A stretch of 64,000 bases of DNA from Hymenopellis radicata (GCA_015501595.1 JADNRX010000065.1:62001-126000); one strand, 5' to 3'. Positions 28,326-39,559 are shown, counted from the first letter of the stretch. Numbers and translations: made by a program. Notes: generated by a model from the letters alone, not told the origin.

Positions 28326-30401
28326 TCAGTAGTACTGAGCCGTGATTCGTGAAAGGTAGGTAGGTAGAAACCAGGTCCCTATCAGGAACAACCAGGTGTG
28401 AAAGCGTGGCGAAGTCCAGCTGCCGCCTGTGCCATTCCTCCCGGATATCTTAAGAGGCTCTTCGGCGGGGAACTCGGCCTTTTCTAGATAGCGTCTGCGT
28501 GTTAGTCTTTCCGTACTCGTCAAGAACTTGAGTGTGCGGTCATCGACGATGGGCGCGACAAGCAGTACCGGATGTTCGCCGTCCATCGTCATCTGCCTGA
28601 CCATTGTACAGAATAACGGCCAGGGCGTCTCGTCGGCCCAATCGTTCCAATGCTTACTGCATCCCTCCACCCAGTCCACTGTGACATGAGAATCGTCCGG
28701 TATCTCAGGAAGATACGTTGGCTGATACTCCTCCCGCGACGGGAGCGTCGAGTACTGATAATCAAATGTCAGCACGAGGTCCTGAGTGTCTTCGGTATCT
28801 GTCAATGAAAGTAGCTGGACGACTGTGTCGTAGTGGTCTCGAAGGTCTCGTACAGCCATCCAGAGCCAGAACTCTTCATCGAGACGGGGGATATGGAAGC
28901 TATAAAGTCGTCCACGTCCTGATGGTTGACAATCAGTGTTCGGAGCATGAACGTTGAGTGGTGACAACGGACCGCGGGTTTCTACGATCTCATGACAGTA
29001 CGTTCGATGTCTGGTCTGCCAGTCACGTTTTTGGCAAGTCGAAGAGCAGTATGCCGTATGCATACATGCCGAACAGCACCTGAGCTTCGATGAAGACTCG
29101 GATACAGATCCGATTCGTGGACACTAAAAAAAATACAATCAATGTTGGCAGATGACTGCAAGAGCTCTACGAACCTGCTCGTTTGCGCATTCAGCGAATG
29201 CCGCCTGACAGAACTGTGTATAGAAGTGCCATTGGTTGGATGCACTGGATCCAAGCACCATCCACTGCTGTAGGAATGGGGGCCGAGGAGGAAGTATCAA
29301 CGATTCGGCGGCTTCATCGCCGAGGCGCTCGCGACCGGCTCGAAAAAGCTTTAGAACAGATGGATAGAAGACGTGAGGCATTTGCCTCTCAAAGATCATC
29401 TTGAATATGTCGTGTGGTGCATCATAATACTCGTCATGGACGAGCTTGTCCCAATGTAGTTCCCGGAGACGCTTACTGGCGATAAGCATTATTTCATGGA
29501 GACGATGCTGCATGGAGGTTTTGATAGGAGGATAGCCGCCCCGCAACTGTGCGTAGATCTCGTCAAGGGTCAAGGTGATGACGTTAGGCAAAGTCTCCGC
29601 AATTGGACGATTGGAATAATCCATCAACTTCGCTCTGCGAGACGACAGTCGAGCGAGTAGTTTAATGAGCAGAGGAAAGAGCTCGCCGGCCCCATATACC
29701 ACGCTAGACTTTGGAATAATCGTCGCGAAAGTGGTCATTACAAAGAACTTCAAGGTATACCCCAGATCAAGTCTCTGCTGAGCCAAGATCTGCGCGAGAG
29801 AAAATGACAATGCGTAGGAGACGTTCGCCCGTGGATGGTCTCGAAATTCAAGATGCGTAGGGTGGGCTTTCATATTCGTCGAATCCGAAATCATGGTCAG
29901 AACATCAAGGAATGGGCGAAAGGAGATATCAACGTGGGCCAATGACGAAAATATCATGAGGCGAGCAATTGAGCGAGTGAACGATGCATTCACCGCAGTC
30001 TCCTGGTTCAGAAAAATAGTGGAATAAGTTCCCACCTCTAGTAGCGCTGCGACGAGCTCGGCGACAATGGGCGCAATGCCTGGGACTTCTTCAGCGTGAT
30101 TGTTTTCTGGATCACAAACAAAGTTGACGACGTTCGTCACTCGAGCCCCCAGAAGAGGGAAATGAGCGACGATTGTTTCAACAGAGAAGGATCGCAAGAT
30201 TGGTGATTTGGACATTTCAACCCCCAGGGATATAATCTCGAAACAGCGCAGGAAAATGGAATTAGGTGAGGACGATGAATCGCCTGACGGAAGTTCGAGC
30301 AGTTTCCACACTACTGGGGCAGTCAGGCGAAACGGGACTTTCTCGGAGCGCACAAGAAAGACGAGATCTGCTCCAGTGTCTGATGAGGGACTTTGAAGCA
30401 T
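28326..30401 (-). CDS. MYND-type zinc-finger protein
   Basis: Two exons: 29175-30401 (409 codons) and 28326-29123 (265 codons plus stop) around a 51-bp intron (29124-29174, GTTCGT..TTTTAG), total about 674 residues. The first 400 residues are helical without a recognised domain, as usual in agaricomycete MYND proteins. At the start of exon 2 the finger reads CPRIGS, then CCSACMHTAYCSSTCQKRDW and RHRTYCHE, a C-C-C-C-C-C-H-C set. The tail of about 200 residues has no known motif. MYND fingers mediate protein contacts, often in transcription or methyltransferase proteins; the target here is unknown. The gene is divergent from the FMP32-like gene. Confidence 0.87.
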
Positions 30402-30652
30402 CGCGTTAGCTAAAACCTACACCAAAAGACGATATCAGCGGTAACAGGTGAAGATTGTTCTATTCTGCTTACCTTGACGCGACCTGATAGATTAACAGAA
30501 GTCATACTACCGACGGCTAGGCCTCTTCCCAGTGGACAACGGGGTCTGAGGTTGGTCTGAGATTGCAAGGTACACAGCCACCACATTGTCTCCGGATAAG
30601 ATAAGATGGTTGCACAGTCCCGATCATAATATGAGACTCTCATCCTGCCACC
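30402..30652. promoter_or_regulatory. Shared divergent promoter region (251 bp)
   Basis: It separates the oppositely oriented MYND gene and the FMP32-like gene, so both must be driven from within it. No strong TATA box is evident. Confidence 0.5.
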
Positions 30653-31276
30653 ATGTCACAGGTAATACTCCGCTATGCCGCGTCCGCCTCCCGTATTCCT
30701 CGCAGAAAATTACACACTTCTGCCTCTAGACTATCCGACTTTCATTTTGACACGCACCACTTTGTCCAGCGGCTCGAGCGCGAAGGCCTGAACCGCGCCC
30801 AGGCAGAAGGCATCATGACCGCGCTCGCAGAAGTAATCGACGAGTCCATCCGGAACATGGCGTCGAACATGGTCACCAAGGCCGACCAGGAGAAACAGCA
30901 TTATACCCAACAAGTCGATTTCGCGCAGCTCAAATCCGAACTGCTGCTCGTGTCGAAGAATGACTTGGCATCTCTGAAAGGCGCGCATGATGCGCTGCAG
31001 ACAGAAGTGGAGCGGCTGAAGGCGCGCCTGAGGGAGGAGGTTACGCGGACGCAGGCCGGGGTCCGGTTGGATCTGAATCTGGAACGGGGGCGGATGAGGG
31101 AGGAGGGTAAGAAACAGGAGCTGAAGGTTAGAGAGGTGGATACGCGGATTGAACAAGAGATCGCTGCGCTGAGGACGGGCATTCAGATGAGCAAGGCAAC
31201 GACGTTGCAATACCTTGTTGGGTTCGTTACAGGTGGTGCGGCGCTATTGATGGCATATGTGCGCTTCAAGTCATAG
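30653..31276 (+). CDS. FMP32: FMP32/MCUR1-like mitochondrial inner-membrane protein (DUF1640 family)
   Basis: 207 residues, intronless. The N-terminus MSQVILRYAASASRIPRRKL is basic and hydroxylated, as in mitochondrial targeting. Then FDTHHFVQRLEREGLNRAQA followed by EGIMTALAEVIDES is the hallmark of the CCDC90/MCUR1/Fmp32 family. A long coiled coil occupies about 60-180 (LKSELLLVSKNDLASLKG, DTRIEQEIAALRTGIQ), and a C-terminal membrane segment LQYLVGFVTGGAALLMAYV ends the protein. Length and order match yeast Fmp32, implicated in cytochrome c oxidase assembly; the animal relatives affect the calcium uniporter. Which role applies in this fungus is inference. Confidence 0.9.
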   Translation: MSQVILRYAASASRIPRRKLHTSASRLSDFHFDTHHFVQRLEREGLNRAQAEGIMTALAEVIDESIRNMASNMVTKADQEKQHYTQQVDFAQLKSELLLVSKNDLASLKGAHDALQTEVERLKARLREEVTRTQAGVRLDLNLERGRMREEGKKQELKVREVDTRIEQEIAALRTGIQMSKATTLQYLVGFVTGGAALLMAYVRFKS

Positions 31277-31687
31277 CCAACTGGTCCCTCGAAGCATGTG
31301 AGTAGTTTAACTGCATTAGCGCATCTAAAAGGATCTCAATGTTTTACTTTGGCAGAATCAACAAGGGAGAGTTTCTCAAGACTCTTCCATATTCTACAGA
31401 TGGCGACATAATGATGATACAATACACTAGTAGACGGCGACGCAGTGATAGATTCAAATGTGCCTTCGACACAGAACAATCTTTTGGATATGGACAACGA
31501 TACACAGTAATGTACAACGCATAACAGTGAGTATGGAATAGCAAATGCGATGAATATTAACTTATGAGAAAGATGAAGGATCGGAATATCTCCTCCCGAG
31601 GCACGAAACGCCCTCGAACGTTTCCGTCGCACGCGACCCATCCATACCGCTCTGTCCGAGACGTGGCCTTAACCGTGCCACAGTCTC
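31277..31687. other. Gene-free stretch
   Basis: 3' flank of the FMP32-like gene; no supported feature. Confidence 0.45.
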
Positions 31688-31868
31688 CTACGAATACTTG
31701 ACGTAGTTGCCATTACGATACGCCGGTATGTCCTTCAGCTCGTTAACGGAATTTATCACCCTCAAGGCCTCCGCCGCCAATGCTTGGACCTCAGTCAACT
31801 TACTGAAATCAAAGGCGCCTCGAACTCGCTCCTCATCGCACCCAATGTAGTTGGACAGCGACTGGAAA
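31688..31868 (-). pseudogene. C-terminal fragment of an AAA-ATPase-like gene
   Basis: Minus strand encodes GCDEERVRGAF, then LTEVQALAAEALRVINSV and NELKDIPAYRNGNYVKYS before a stop. It is clearly related to EERVR..LPEVQALAAEALGEA and ELKDISTYRSGDYVEYS in the gene at 41.5-43.2 kb. Only the last 60 residues survive. Confidence 0.8.
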
Positions 31869-32001
31869 ATTAGCGCGGATCTAACCTCCTCTTCGATGGC
31901 CCCACCGATTCAGACTACGCTACGTAGCCACCTTCCAGAGCGAAACGGAAAGGGTTCAATGATGATACAGTCCCAGATGAAATTACCAATGTGTATGGAT
32001 T

Positions 32002-32275
32002 CTAATGATGACTTTCAATCCCTGTGTTCAGCATTATTGAGCTCCCGCTGACAATTGGATGAGCATTAGTAAGGAGAAAAATGACAGCGAGCCTGTCTTC
32101 GAAGGCAACAAATTTAGTGGAGACATACCGAGAGTTCCGAAGCCCAACAACACTCGGCGGATGGATGATGTTGACGCGAATGGGGATCTTGCGCCGCGCG
32201 AAATCCGTAGCGAGTCCTACGGAAAGTTTCTCGAGGGCACTCTTCGAGGCTTCATAGGCCAACTACAGTAAGGGT
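32002..32275 (-). pseudogene. Short-chain dehydrogenase/reductase C-terminal fragment
   Basis: LAYEASKSALEKLSVGLATD carries the SDR catalytic Tyr-x3-Lys (YEASK). It continues IPIRVNIIHPPSV and, near the end, FLLTNAHPIVSGSSIMLNTG, resembling the SDR C-terminal TGxxxxVDGG region. A TGTAG acceptor just upstream suggests it was a last exon. The NAD-binding exon(s) with TGxxxGIG are not found, so it is a truncated relic. Confidence 0.75.
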
Positions 32276-32589
32276 GTATCAGATATGAACTTGACTCTTG
32301 AGGATGGACCAAGAGCCTAATCACGTGACAGATTCCTGCCAACTATGTAGCGCCACAGCAAAGCGCAGGGCCTACGTAGTAGAATGCACCAGTAGGCGCA
32401 CCTCTAAGGCTTGCGTATTCGCTGTTCTCTGAGGGGCGAATGAAGTCACGAGCAGTCATTTCCCAATTATAATTCTTGTCAAGCAGACAAAAGCCGACTG
32501 AGACTTTTCATTTGGAGCTGCTTGAACACTAGTACTGAAGCCTAATAAATATGGTACACTGCGATAACTACATCCGCTGGGGAGTACTA
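32276..32589. other. Gene-free stretch
   Basis: Nothing recognisable; probably 3' flank of the GH18-like gene. Confidence 0.4.
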
Positions 32590-34228
32590 CTATTCGTCTT
32601 CGTTTAGGCCTGTGATGACAGCATCGACCAGGATGTGATTATGATCGGTCGCCGCCTGATACAACAAAAAGCCTTTGAACTTCTGCCCCTCAATGTAGTG
32701 AGCCTTCGCCTTCATGGATCGATCATCATCATACGAGACCAAGGTGCCCGAGGTCGTATTGAACACATAGGACTATAATTCCGATTAGTACACAACGCAA
32801 TGCAGGAGAGAAGAGGAAGAATACGAACCGTCTGCGTGCAATCGTCAAAAGCATATCTGAGGCCCTTGTTCTGGGGCACATTCCCGTCATCGCCAAGATA
32901 GCCCTCCGCGACGAGCTCTCGGTAAGAAATCAGCCCGTTCTGCGCTGGAACGTGAGGCTCAGGAGTGACTCTGTTGGCGCATTGGTCGGAAGGCGGTAGA
33001 TAATGAAACTCGTTGGAGGCCCATATATTCGGACGCGCAAATGAGCCATAGGTTGGGTAGTTATCTACCAGTGTCCCAGCAAGATCGGTGTCTGCAGTGA
33101 TAGTGATGTTGAGCCCACGGTAGGCGCGCCCGAACGCTGCGAGTCCCAGAACGATCTACAGCTCTTCCTGAGACAAGCGAACGTACGATGAGCAGGATAC
33201 ATACCTTTCCGGGATCTATGCCGGCGTTGGTCCACGAAGCTACTGCATCCTGCACTGACTGCTCGTCGTCGGGAATACCAGCATTAGCAGCCGCCGCCCG
33301 AAAGGAGTTACAGCTATCAACCTTCTTATCGTCTACCAGAGGTGCGTTCGGTCCAACTTGCGAATTATTTGACCTGGGACCAAAATTGCCGTATGCCATG
33401 ATCGCTAGTGCCCAGAAATCAAGTTAACCTCCAAGACAACGACTCTTGAACCACGTACATATATGGCCCAGGAGCGGGGCAATGGCCTTCACTTTAGCCT
33501 CGTCTGGAAAAGCCTTCAAGCCCACACTAGCCGAGACGTAGGGCACGGCTGTCTTGAAATTTTCATCTTTCAAAACATCGAGGAAATTGTCGAGGTCGCT
33601 ACTAGTAGCATTGCTGGCGCCACATGTCTGGTTCTCCGGAGTAAATTCGTCTTGCTCATTGTCGTCAAAATTAAAATCGATCCCGTCGAGCGCATGGTCG
33701 GTGACAAGGGTCTGGAGGGCGCTGATGAAGGGTTTGCGATTATCGTCCGTGACAGAGGATGAAAAGAAGCCCTTGCGAGCACGCAGTGATACGAGGACCT
33801 TCTTAATCTGTACGAGGCGAATGTCAGTAAAGTCCTTGTATGAATTGGGACACGTACATCATTGCCAGGCGCGCGGGCTGCTTTAACGAAGGCCGCGATA
33901 GTCTCCTTCTTAGCATCGTAGTTGAAGAACTGTGGGGTTGGCGTCGACGACGTCTCGTTCGCTAAGTATTCTTCCAGGCTATGAAGATTAACAGGCCATC
34001 GTTCATGGAACAGTGCTGCACGTACTCCAAGAACGCATAGATCGCGGTATTGTACTTGTCGAAAATCCCATCGCCCAGCGGAATTGAATCTGTTACCCAT
34101 GCCGCGCGCATGTAGGCGTCACTTGCGTCGCGAGGAACGACAGTGCCCGGGACCAAGGGACGGTATGCTGCCAGAGCATAGGAAAAGAATGTGGCGAAGA
34201 TGAACGAGAGAGTAAGTGGAAAGTTCAT
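32590..34228 (-). CDS. GH18-like secreted protein with altered catalytic motif
   Basis: Signal peptide MNFPLTLSFIFATFFSYALA, then AAWVTDSIPLGDGIFDKYNT, the first barrel strand. Exons are split by several introns near 50 bp (for example GTACGTGTCCC..GTACAG near 33860). The SxGG strand is KKVLVSLRARKG instead of SLGG. The catalytic segment is LDGIDFNFDDNE where active chitinases have DGxDxDxE: the third Asp is Asn and the acid Glu is Asp. Later blocks are MAYGNFGPR, GPNAPL, IVLGLAAFGRAYRGL, LRYAFDDCTQT and GFLLYQAATDHN, where the usual Trp of GFAMWH is Tyr. Frames are open, so the gene seems maintained as a non-hydrolytic, perhaps chitin-binding, protein (inference). Compare the canonical paralogue downstream at 35-36.7 kb. 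Confidence 0.82.
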
Positions 34229-35045
34229 GATGAAGTTGTTGGGGAGAAAAGGACGAGAAGGCAAGCGAGTCGCTTATGTAGCCACGAGAACAATGAATAT
34301 GATGCATTCCATACCTCTCTCAATTCCACATTCCGCGATATCCGAGTCCTTAATATGAAGGTGGATATATGGTATGGTATTCACCCGGACTCCGCGGACG
34401 CCGATACTTGATAAGAGAAAGCAGTACTGCGAAGAATGATGAGGATGCTTGAGAGATGCAAAGCACAGGAAACGTACATTCTATATCCAATCGTCCTCTC
34501 ACGAGTCCCTGCCAGACGCTACTATCACATGAGCCACAGACAAATCTGGAGAGCGTTTTCCCCCGCGGATGGTTCGTATAACTAGAAGGCTTGCGTTTAT
34601 CGTTCATATATGCATTATGTCTTTGGCAGTGCAATGCGGAGGCTTAGGTTGTAAGCATACTCCTGCACAGTATACAATTCGCGGCAGCGGGAATCAGTAG
34701 CGACTAAGCGATTGAGAAAGCATTGTGTTGAAGGACCGTGATCATGATGGTGGGTGGAAGGGAAAGGGCAGTACCCGTGGGAACTACTTCTGATTCTCTC
34801 TGAGTCTCAATCAGGTACTAGTAGTGCCTCCCATTGAGTTGCGCGCTGGACATTACTACTCGCTTTGCACGCGCCTCTGTAACGCTCGGTTCACCAGTCC
34901 ATCCTATCCTCCAGCTGCTGACCTTAAGCTCGATGCCAGCGTGCACCTCGCCCTTACCCCTCCCAATTGAAATATAACACAAACGCTCTCTTAAACGCTG
35001 GAAAACGTACAGCAACAAAAAACTAAAAAAACCGTTGCCTACAAT
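34229..35045. other. Intergenic region between two GH18 genes
   Basis: Contains the promoter of the GH18-like gene at 32.6-34.2 kb; ATGATGCATTCC and AAACGTACATT motifs recall the repeats at 36.7-37.2 kb. No other gene seen. Confidence 0.45.
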
Positions 35046-36677
35046 TTATTTTACGTGAAAAAATGGATCCTCAACACCCGTCACCAACAACCCCTCATAA
35101 TCATTCGCCGCATGCCACATCGCAAAGCCCGCCAACTTCTTATCGACAATGTACTGCCCCTTCTCTTTAAACGACTGATGGTTATCATACGAAATGAGGA
35201 TATCGTTCTTCTCGTCATGCAGGAACGGCTACAGAGATGTCTCTCCATCAGCGCTCAGTGAGGAGAAGAGGATCATGATACTCACCGTCCTCGTACAATT
35301 ATCAAACTCATAAGTGACATTCTTCATTGCGTTCCCATCACGGTCGAGATACCCAGCGTTCTTGAGCCCCTCAAATGTGAACACCCCGCTATGAGGTTGC
35401 GGATCGCCACATGGATCCTTCGGTCCTTCGGCGTCCGGATAACCCAGTGGGGTGGAATTGAACTGCGGGTATTTCGTTATACCCTTGTTAGAGTTATCCA
35501 AAGAACCTTTGAGGCCACTGTAGGAGTGCCCGTACGCTGCGATACCTAGGACGATCTACGGTGCGTGAGTACGTGTGCGGGTACTAGGTAGGAGAGATAG
35601 GCACGGTACCTGATCGGGGGGCATGTTAGCTTCCGTCCACATTTTGACAGCAGAGTCCGCTGTTACGATGAGTGGTTCGGGAAGTGCGCTCTTCATACAC
35701 TCGTCCCCCTGCAAAGGCGCATTGGGACCAGTCTGACCTTTGGACCAGGGGCCGAAGACGTCGTATGCCATGATTGCTATACCGCAAATTAGGATACGTA
35801 TGCAGACATATCGGGAAGGACATACCAACATGATTTAGGACCTTCGCAAAATCAGTCACATCCGTCAGCGGGTTGCCCGTGTCGCCATTGAACGGCCACA
35901 TCCCACTGCAGCTGAAAGTGCCACGCTCCGAGTCTTCGTCGCATCGTCGCTGTCGAGCCTGCTCCTCAGATCTTGAAGCAGCGCGAGAAAGTTGGCAGTG
36001 TCAGTGGTGTTCTTTTGGTTACACCGGAGCCCAGTCCCATCGCTGGCATTGGGATACTCCCAATCAAAGTCAATCCCATCCAACTTGTAGACTTTGGTCA
36101 TGTTGACGATGGCGTCGACGAACTTGGTGCGACTATCCACGGCACAGAGGGTAGAGAAGTAAATTGAACCCTGGGCGCCGCCCAAGGAGACGAAAGCTTT
36201 CACCTTCTAGAAGAAGTATTAGACTTGGAGAGATGTTCAAAGGCGGCGCGTACGTTTTTCTGGGCAGTCTCGACGAAGGAGCCAAAGGCGGTTTCATTAA
36301 GAATCGAGATCGGGTTGTTAGGATCGGAGGTGGTGACACTGTCGGAAATAGTTAACGAATGTCAAGCTCAATAAGAAGATATACACATACGCAAATGCCC
36401 ACGTTAGGATTGAATAGCTGCCCCATGAGAAATTGTCGAATGGGATCCAATCCGCTACCCAAGCTGCCCTGATACTAGGTGGCTTGGCCGACGCTGTGGC
36501 AGACGACGACGACGATGTAGATGTAGTCGTCGCAATCGTGGTCCCGGTCGTTGTGCTTTGACGCCTCCGCAACGTCTTGTGTCTGGCGGGACGGTCGAAA
36601 GCGCTGTTGTCATGGTCTGCTGCCAGAGCAGAGGAGAGGAAGAGGGTGAAACTAAAGAAAAGGAAAAGGCGGTTCAT
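35046..36677 (-). CDS. GH18 chitinase, secreted
   Basis: Signal peptide MNRLFLFFSFTLFLSSALA, a Ser/Thr-rich spacer (TTTGTTIATTTSTSSSSS), then the barrel: IRAAWVADWIPFDNFSW, KAFVSLGGAQGSIYFS (SxGG motif), LDGIDFDWEYPNAS with a complete DGxDxDxE including the proton-donor Glu, MAYDVFGPW, IVLGIAAYGHSYSG, and GFAMWHVAANDYEG with the active-site Trp. It stops at 35046-35048 after VEDPFFHVK. At least seven exons with introns near 50 bp. It hydrolyses beta-1,4 linkages of chitin by substrate-assisted catalysis, acting outside the cell or in the wall. It is tandem with the altered GH18-like gene, same strand. Confidence 0.88.
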
Positions 36678-36709
36678 GATGGGTTCGTTGAGAAAGAGAC
36701 CGCCAATGG

Positions 36710-36862
36710 ACGCTTATGTAGGACCGAGATGATGCATTGCATATATCTCTGCATTCATTACGACGGGTCAAGGGATGGTATTCACAGCATAAGGAAATCA
36801 ATACTACGCAATGATAAGCATTGGAAGAATGGAAATGGACAGAAACGTACATTTAACATCAA
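36710..36862. repeat. GH18 promoter repeat, copy 1
   Basis: About 150 bp upstream of the GH18 start, containing TGGTATTCACAGCATAAGG, AAATCAATACTAC and AAACGTACATTTAACATCAA, repeated nearly unchanged at 37064-37200. Confidence 0.85.
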
Positions 36863-37063
36863 GAATGGAACCTTGGGAGCCGCCCAAGGAGAGGAAAGTC
36901 TTCAGCGAAGATGTATTAGGGCCAGCATAGTCCTAGTCGTTGTGCTTTGACGCTTCCTGGCGGTGATGCGACGCTTGGAAGATATGAGAGTAGAGCAGAG
37001 GAGACGAAAAGGATAAGGCTAATGACTGCGTTGAGAAGGGGACTGCCCATGATTCGTCTAGGT
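36863..37063 (-). pseudogene. Remnant of a third local GH18 gene 5' end
   Basis: Minus strand has GGAQG-like coding debris (GGGAGCCGCCCAAGGAGA on the plus strand), the spacer end GTCGTTGTGCTTTGACG shared with the chitinase, and a hydrophobic start MGSPLLNAVISLILFVSSAL. Together with the promoter repeats it is a collapsed duplicate of which only signal-peptide and promoter parts remain. Confidence 0.6.
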
Positions 37064-37200
37064 GGGACCGAAGACAATGAAATGATGCATTCGTTAGGAC
37101 AGGTACAAGGTATGGTATTCACAGCATAAGGAAATCAATACTACAAAATGATAAGCCTTGGAAGGAATGGAAATGGAGAGAAACGTACATTTAACATCAA
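37064..37200. repeat. GH18 promoter repeat, copy 2
   Basis: Near copy of 36710-36862; its end touches the stop codon of the neighbouring gene. Confidence 0.85.
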
Positions 37201-37725
37201 CGCCTTCCTCTAGTAAGTCCGATTCTCGCAGCCAGCTGCCGAGCATGAATGAGTTGGAGCCTGCGCGAGCGCGCGAAGACTATGAAGAGCGAGACGACGG
37301 CAAAGAAGAGATTGCACGCGACGAATTCGTAAAAGTCTGCGCGTTCTTGGCCAACAATGCGACCGCATGAGCCCCAGGCAAGGTGCTCGCCAGTGGTTGA
37401 TTCGGTCGCTGTCGGCGGGGCTGCCTGAATGGTCGCGTTTGTGCAGTGCATTAAGCGCCGGTTTCCGAATGGTTGGCAGAATGGCTGACCGAGCTGCGTA
37501 TACGTTAGTATGGGGCGGACTTGCGTGGTGAATAAACGCACTGCAGCAGGGGGACATGGTTCACAGAGACCAAAAGGCTGGCATATGAGAGAGTCGTTAG
37601 CAGGCGTAGCAGCGTGCACGAGTTGGATGAGTCTGTTGGGTGGTCAGCATCGTGCTACACAGCGGCACGGAGACATACAGGCATATTGTCGTTATGGCTG
37701 CCAAGGACGGCGACTGTCGACGCAT
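37197..37725 (-). CDS. Small secretory-pathway membrane protein with twin CQPFG motifs
   Basis: Three exons fit exactly: 37679-37725, 37542-37632 and 37197-37493, with introns of 46 and 48 bp (GTATGT..GCTGAC..CAG and GTGCGT..CTAAC..CAG), 145 codons. Product: signal peptide MRRQSPSLAAITTICLLIQ, then LICQPFGLCEPCPP and PFCQPFGNRRLMHC, a repeated Cys-Gln-Pro-Phe-Gly pattern with six cysteines, a Thr/Ala linker, WGSCGRI, a membrane segment NLFFAVVSLFIVFA and a short basic cytoplasmic tail. The exact intron phases show it is a real gene. I do not know the family name; a type I membrane protein of ER or Golgi is inference. Confidence 0.8.
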
Positions 37726-37830
37726 CTAAGCAGCATCAACGATGACGGTGAGAGGGAAAGGGCAGCGACCACGTGGGAATCACTCTTTGCTGCTTGACTC
37801 CGTCCTCATCGTCTGCCACCAACTACCACC
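37726..37830. promoter_or_regulatory. Compact divergent promoter (105 bp)
   Basis: Separates the twin-CQPFG gene and the SRP19 gene, both secretory-pathway genes, in divergent orientation. Confidence 0.5.
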
Positions 37831-38845
37831 ATGTCACGTCGCGCCGCCGTTGTGGAAGAGTTTGACGACGACACAGATCTACCACTGCCCAGCCAGCCGC
37901 TCCCCAACTTTGGCAACAGCGGGCCATTGCTCCAGGAAATCGCCGACTCTGACGATGACGACTTTGAGCCGCCCTCGCAGCGCGCAGGCCCAGCGTCGCC
38001 GCCGCGTCCCTCATCGTCGGACGTGCCCCCAGAATTGAAGAACTCGGTGACGGATATCACGCCGTACAAAAAGTCTGTTGTGCGCTGTCTAGCCTGGGCG
38101 TCTGTGGCTGATGCCTTTGCAGATGGACGTGCATCTACCCCATATACATCGATGCCAAGCGCCCGTACGGCACCGGCGAGCGACGGGTCGCCCGCCCAAG
38201 AGCGTATGGTGGCCACTCAGCAAGGACATTGCAGAAGCCACCAATCGCCTTGGCCTCGGCACCCTACATGAAGTAAACAAATCCCACCCGCGAGATTGGG
38301 AGAATCCAGGCCGCGTACGGGTCCAATGGAAGAAGGACGGCCGTCTCATCAATCCCGCCATCCAGACCAGTATGTCCTAGTCACTCTCGTCCTTATCACT
38401 GCTAAATACCCATTCCGCAGAAAAACAATTACTGGAAATGATCTGTCTCCAGATACAGCGTCTAAAGCCCGAGAACGTGCCCAAAGCGCCTTTCAATACC
38501 ACGCCTTCAAATACCACCGAACAGCAGCAGCAGCAGCATCCGCCATCGAAATCGTCGGCAACCAAGGGCAAGCAGCCGGCGACGACAAAGTCCAAATCTC
38601 CGCAGCCTACGACCAAGCGCGGTGGCCGCCGCCCTCCGATACCACCAGAGCCCCATCCCCCACTCGCTAGTCGCGTCTCACAATACTCGCCTGCGATATC
38701 TACGGGGGTTCTGATAGAGACCGTCAAGGCCGGGATGAACGCCCAGGAAGCAACGCCACCACCGGCGCTGCTCCTGGGACACCGGGCACGCCCACGGGTG
38801 CGCAGAAGGGAAAGCGAAAGGTTGTACGAGTCAGAGGATAGTTGA
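37831..38845 (+). CDS. SEC65: Signal recognition particle 19 kDa subunit (SRP19/Sec65)
   Basis: Three exons: 37831-38072, 38123-38369 and from 38421; introns of 50 and 51 bp. An acidic N-terminal extension (EFDDDTDLPLP, IADSDDDDFEPPS) precedes the SRP19 fold: YKKWTCIYPIYIDAKRPYG, GERRVARPKSVWWPLSKD, EATNRLGLGTLHEVNKSHP, NPGRVRVQWKKDGRL and the LEMICLQI helix. It binds SRP RNA helices 6 and 8 and lets SRP54 load; the complex targets nascent proteins to the ER. The frame ends RLYESEDS at 38845, but the basic tail typical of the family, KGKRKVVRVRG, is encoded in another frame ending at 38841, so one base has been lost or gained near 38750. Yeast name Sec65. Confidence 0.9.
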
Positions 38846-39559
38846 TGTTATTAAAACTTGTAATGAAATTGTTTACTCAACTCCTAATCGCGTGATGATT
38901 TGTTTTTTTTTGTCTCTTCGTACTCTCAAAAAGGTGTGCTTTCGTACGTCTGTTAACTGTCTTTCCTGACTATATTGAACAGGATCGTTATGTAGGAAGA
39001 TCAAACGCCACACCATTCCACGCAACTTTACGCGTTGCTTATCTGATCCGGATTAGCATCTACTTTGATTCAGCCAGCTCGTCTCAATGACAGGAACGCT
39101 ATTCAAGTGTGCCTCTCAGAGCCGTACCACGCGAGACTCACAACCCGTTCTCCGTCAGACTCGCTTCAAATGCCATATCGAAGCCTCTTTCTCTCTTTGT
39201 GGATGTATCGACAAGAAGACCGACTCAACGCCTTGGAGTGCGGCGAAGCTGAAGCTACCCTGTAACTGGTCATTGTACTAGTAGCCTCCTTATCCACCGC
39301 TGTCGTCTCTTCGTTGCTGATGCTCACGTTTGCTTTGCGGAATCGTATTTTGTACGTTCTACTTGTCTAGTCTCGCTAATTAGATTCGCCATCCCAGATC
39401 ACGAACTAGGTAAGTATGTATTTTCTTTTGTTGTTATGTCTACATTTCGCGTACTTTTTTTGGTTTTCTAGGTGGACTTTATTGAGCTCGCCTCGTCGCG
39501 ATCGGCCACTACCAGTATGCGGATGAAAACGAAGAGTGCATCGTCACTGTGGGTATAAT
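38846..39559. other. Gene-free stretch
   Basis: An intron-like segment GTAAGT..TTTTCTAG (about 39410-39470) is present but no exons with recognised content flank it. Confidence 0.35.
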
